Shown here piece after piece: positions 5,255 to 6,062 of a stretch of DNA of 6,062 nucleotides. Within the stretch, counting starts at the first letter, position 1, and each line of letters starts with the position of its first letter. The notes under the pieces were generated by a model. That model did no database searches. It saw only the letters and a list, made by a program, of their open reading frames with translations, and was not told the DNA's origin. The position numbers were made by a program, and so were the translations under genes. Source of the DNA: Betaproteobacteria bacterium (GTDB taxonomy: Bacteria; Pseudomonadota; Gammaproteobacteria; Burkholderiales; Usitatibacteraceae); the NCBI GenBank assembly GCA_003105245.1, contig PQAI01000196.1, forward strand, positions 29,185-35,246, given 5' to 3'.

Positions 5255-5683
5255 ATGAAGACCATTTCCGCCAATCCGCGGACAGTCAAGCGCGACTGGT
5301 ACGTCGTGGACGCCACCGACAAGGTGCTCGGGCGTCTCGCCGTCGAGGTTTCGCGCCGCCTGCGCGGCAAGCACAAGCCCGAGTTCACCCCGCACGTCGA
5401 CACCGGCGACTACATCGTCGTGGTAAACGTGGAGAAGCTGCGCGTCACGGGCGCCAAGTCGAGCGACAAGAAGTACTACCGGCACTCGACCTACCCGGGC
5501 GGCATCTACGAGACGACCTTCGACAAGCTGCAGGCTCGCCATCCCGACCGCGTCCTCAAGCTCGCGGTGAAGGGCATGCTCCCGAAGGGGCGCCTCGGCT
5601 ACGCGATGATCAAGAAGCTCAAGATCTACGCGGGCCCCGCGCATCCCCATTCCTCCCAGCAGCCCAAGTCCCTCGAGATCTAA
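5255..5683 (+). CDS. rplM: 50S ribosomal protein L13
   Basis: L13 is an early-assembling 23S rRNA-binding protein of the large subunit. The 142 residues equal the E. coli length and align along the full sequence: [11 protein letters not shown] (11-21), [19 protein letters not shown] (35-53), the family signature [10 protein letters not shown] (106-115) running into KLKIYAG (121-127), and the terminal QQPKSLEI. The start ATG 5255 has AAGGA (5245-5249) 5 nt upstream; the frame is open to 5138 but that region is promoter and leader. rpsI follows after 14 nt, the standard bacterial L13-S9 operon. The stop codon TAA is part of TAAGGAG, so the rpsI ribosome binding site overlaps the rplM stop. Confidence 0.98.
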   Translation: MKTISANPRTVKRDWYVVDATDKVLGRLAVEVSRRLRGKHKPEFTPHVDTGDYIVVVNVEKLRVTGAKSSDKKYYRHSTYPGGIYETTFDKLQARHPDRVLKLAVKGMLPKGRLGYAMIKKLKIYAGPAHPHSSQQPKSLEI

Positions 5684-5697
5684 GGAGCGACGAGACC

Positions 5698-6062
5698 ATG
5701 ATCGGCAAGTACAACTACGGCACGGGGCGTCGCAAGAACGCGGTGGCCCGCGTCTTCATCAAGTCGGGCAAGGGCAAGATCACCGTCAACGAGAAGCCGC
5801 TGGACGAGTACTTCTCGCGCGAGACCGGGCGCATGATCGTCCGCCAGCCCCTCGAGCTCACCAACCACGCCGAGACGTTCGACATCAAGGTCAACGTGTT
5901 CGGTGGCGGCGAGTCCGGCCAGGCCGGCGCGGTGCGCCACGGCATCACGCGCGCCCTCATCGAATACGACCCGACGCTCAAGCCGGCGCTGTCCAAGGCC
6001 GGGCTCGTGACGCGCGACGCGCGCGAGGTCGAGCGCAAGAAGGTCGGCCTGCACAAGGCGCG
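5698..6062 (+). CDS. rpsI: 30S ribosomal protein S9, 3'-truncated by window edge
   Basis: S9 binds the head of the 30S subunit, and its C-terminal tail reaches the P-site tRNA. The frame opens at ATG 5698 ([20 protein letters not shown]) with AGGAG (5683-5687) 10 nt upstream. It stays open for 121 complete codons plus two bases. The family signature [15 protein letters not shown] (69-83) and [15 protein letters not shown] are present. Compared with the 130-residue E. coli protein, only the last nine or so residues, expected to include the basic SKR tail, lie beyond the window. The truncation is a window effect, not a broken gene. It is second gene of the rplM-rpsI operon. Confidence 0.97.
   Translation, partial: MIGKYNYGTGRRKNAVARVFIKSGKGKITVNEKPLDEYFSRETGRMIVRQPLELTNHAETFDIKVNVFGGGESGQAGAVRHGITRALIEYDPTLKPALSKAGLVTRDAREVERKKVGLHKA

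Overview
The window is a GC-rich stretch of chromosome whose gene content points to a betaproteobacterium. It carries an unfused trpC directly behind trpD, a diiron COQ7-type ubiquinone hydroxylase, a classical trimeric-type porin ending in Phe, and an rplM-rpsI pair. The genus cannot be named from the sequence. I find no RNA genes, mobile elements, CRISPR arrays or prophage remnants, and no previously undescribed system: every coding region belongs to a recognisable family. The less ordinary material is in the non-coding gaps.

Layout. Positions 1-1607 (+) hold the 3' part of trpD and the complete trpC, overlapping by 4 nt, the end of a tryptophan biosynthesis operon. Positions 1608-1806 form a 199-nt gap rich in inverted repeats. 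It contains a perfect 9-bp hairpin with an all-G loop, a C8 tract able to pair with that loop, candidate promoters, and a leader for the next gene. Positions 1807-2847 (+) encode an outer-membrane porin with a signal peptide, followed by a small hairpin over the stop codon and a very strong intrinsic terminator (2874-2907). Positions 2946-3575 (+) encode Coq7.

Facing coq7, with only 10 nt between stop codons, is a minus-strand pair: an AI-2E/YdiK-family membrane protein (start 5057) followed by a YhfA-type OsmC protein (start 4002). The two overlap as ATGA and are probably cotranscribed. A 197-nt divergent region (5058-5254) separates this pair from rplM-rpsI (+). It contains a near-consensus sigma-70 promoter (TTGACA, 17 bp, TAAAAT) for the ribosomal protein genes. 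rpsI runs off the right edge about nine codons before its expected end.

Functionally the window is a set of housekeeping units side by side: tryptophan synthesis, outer-membrane permeability, ubiquinone synthesis, a possible thiol-peroxidase-like protein with a membrane permease, and two ribosomal proteins. Apart from the trpDC, AI-2E/yhfA and rplM-rpsI pairings, nothing indicates that they act together.
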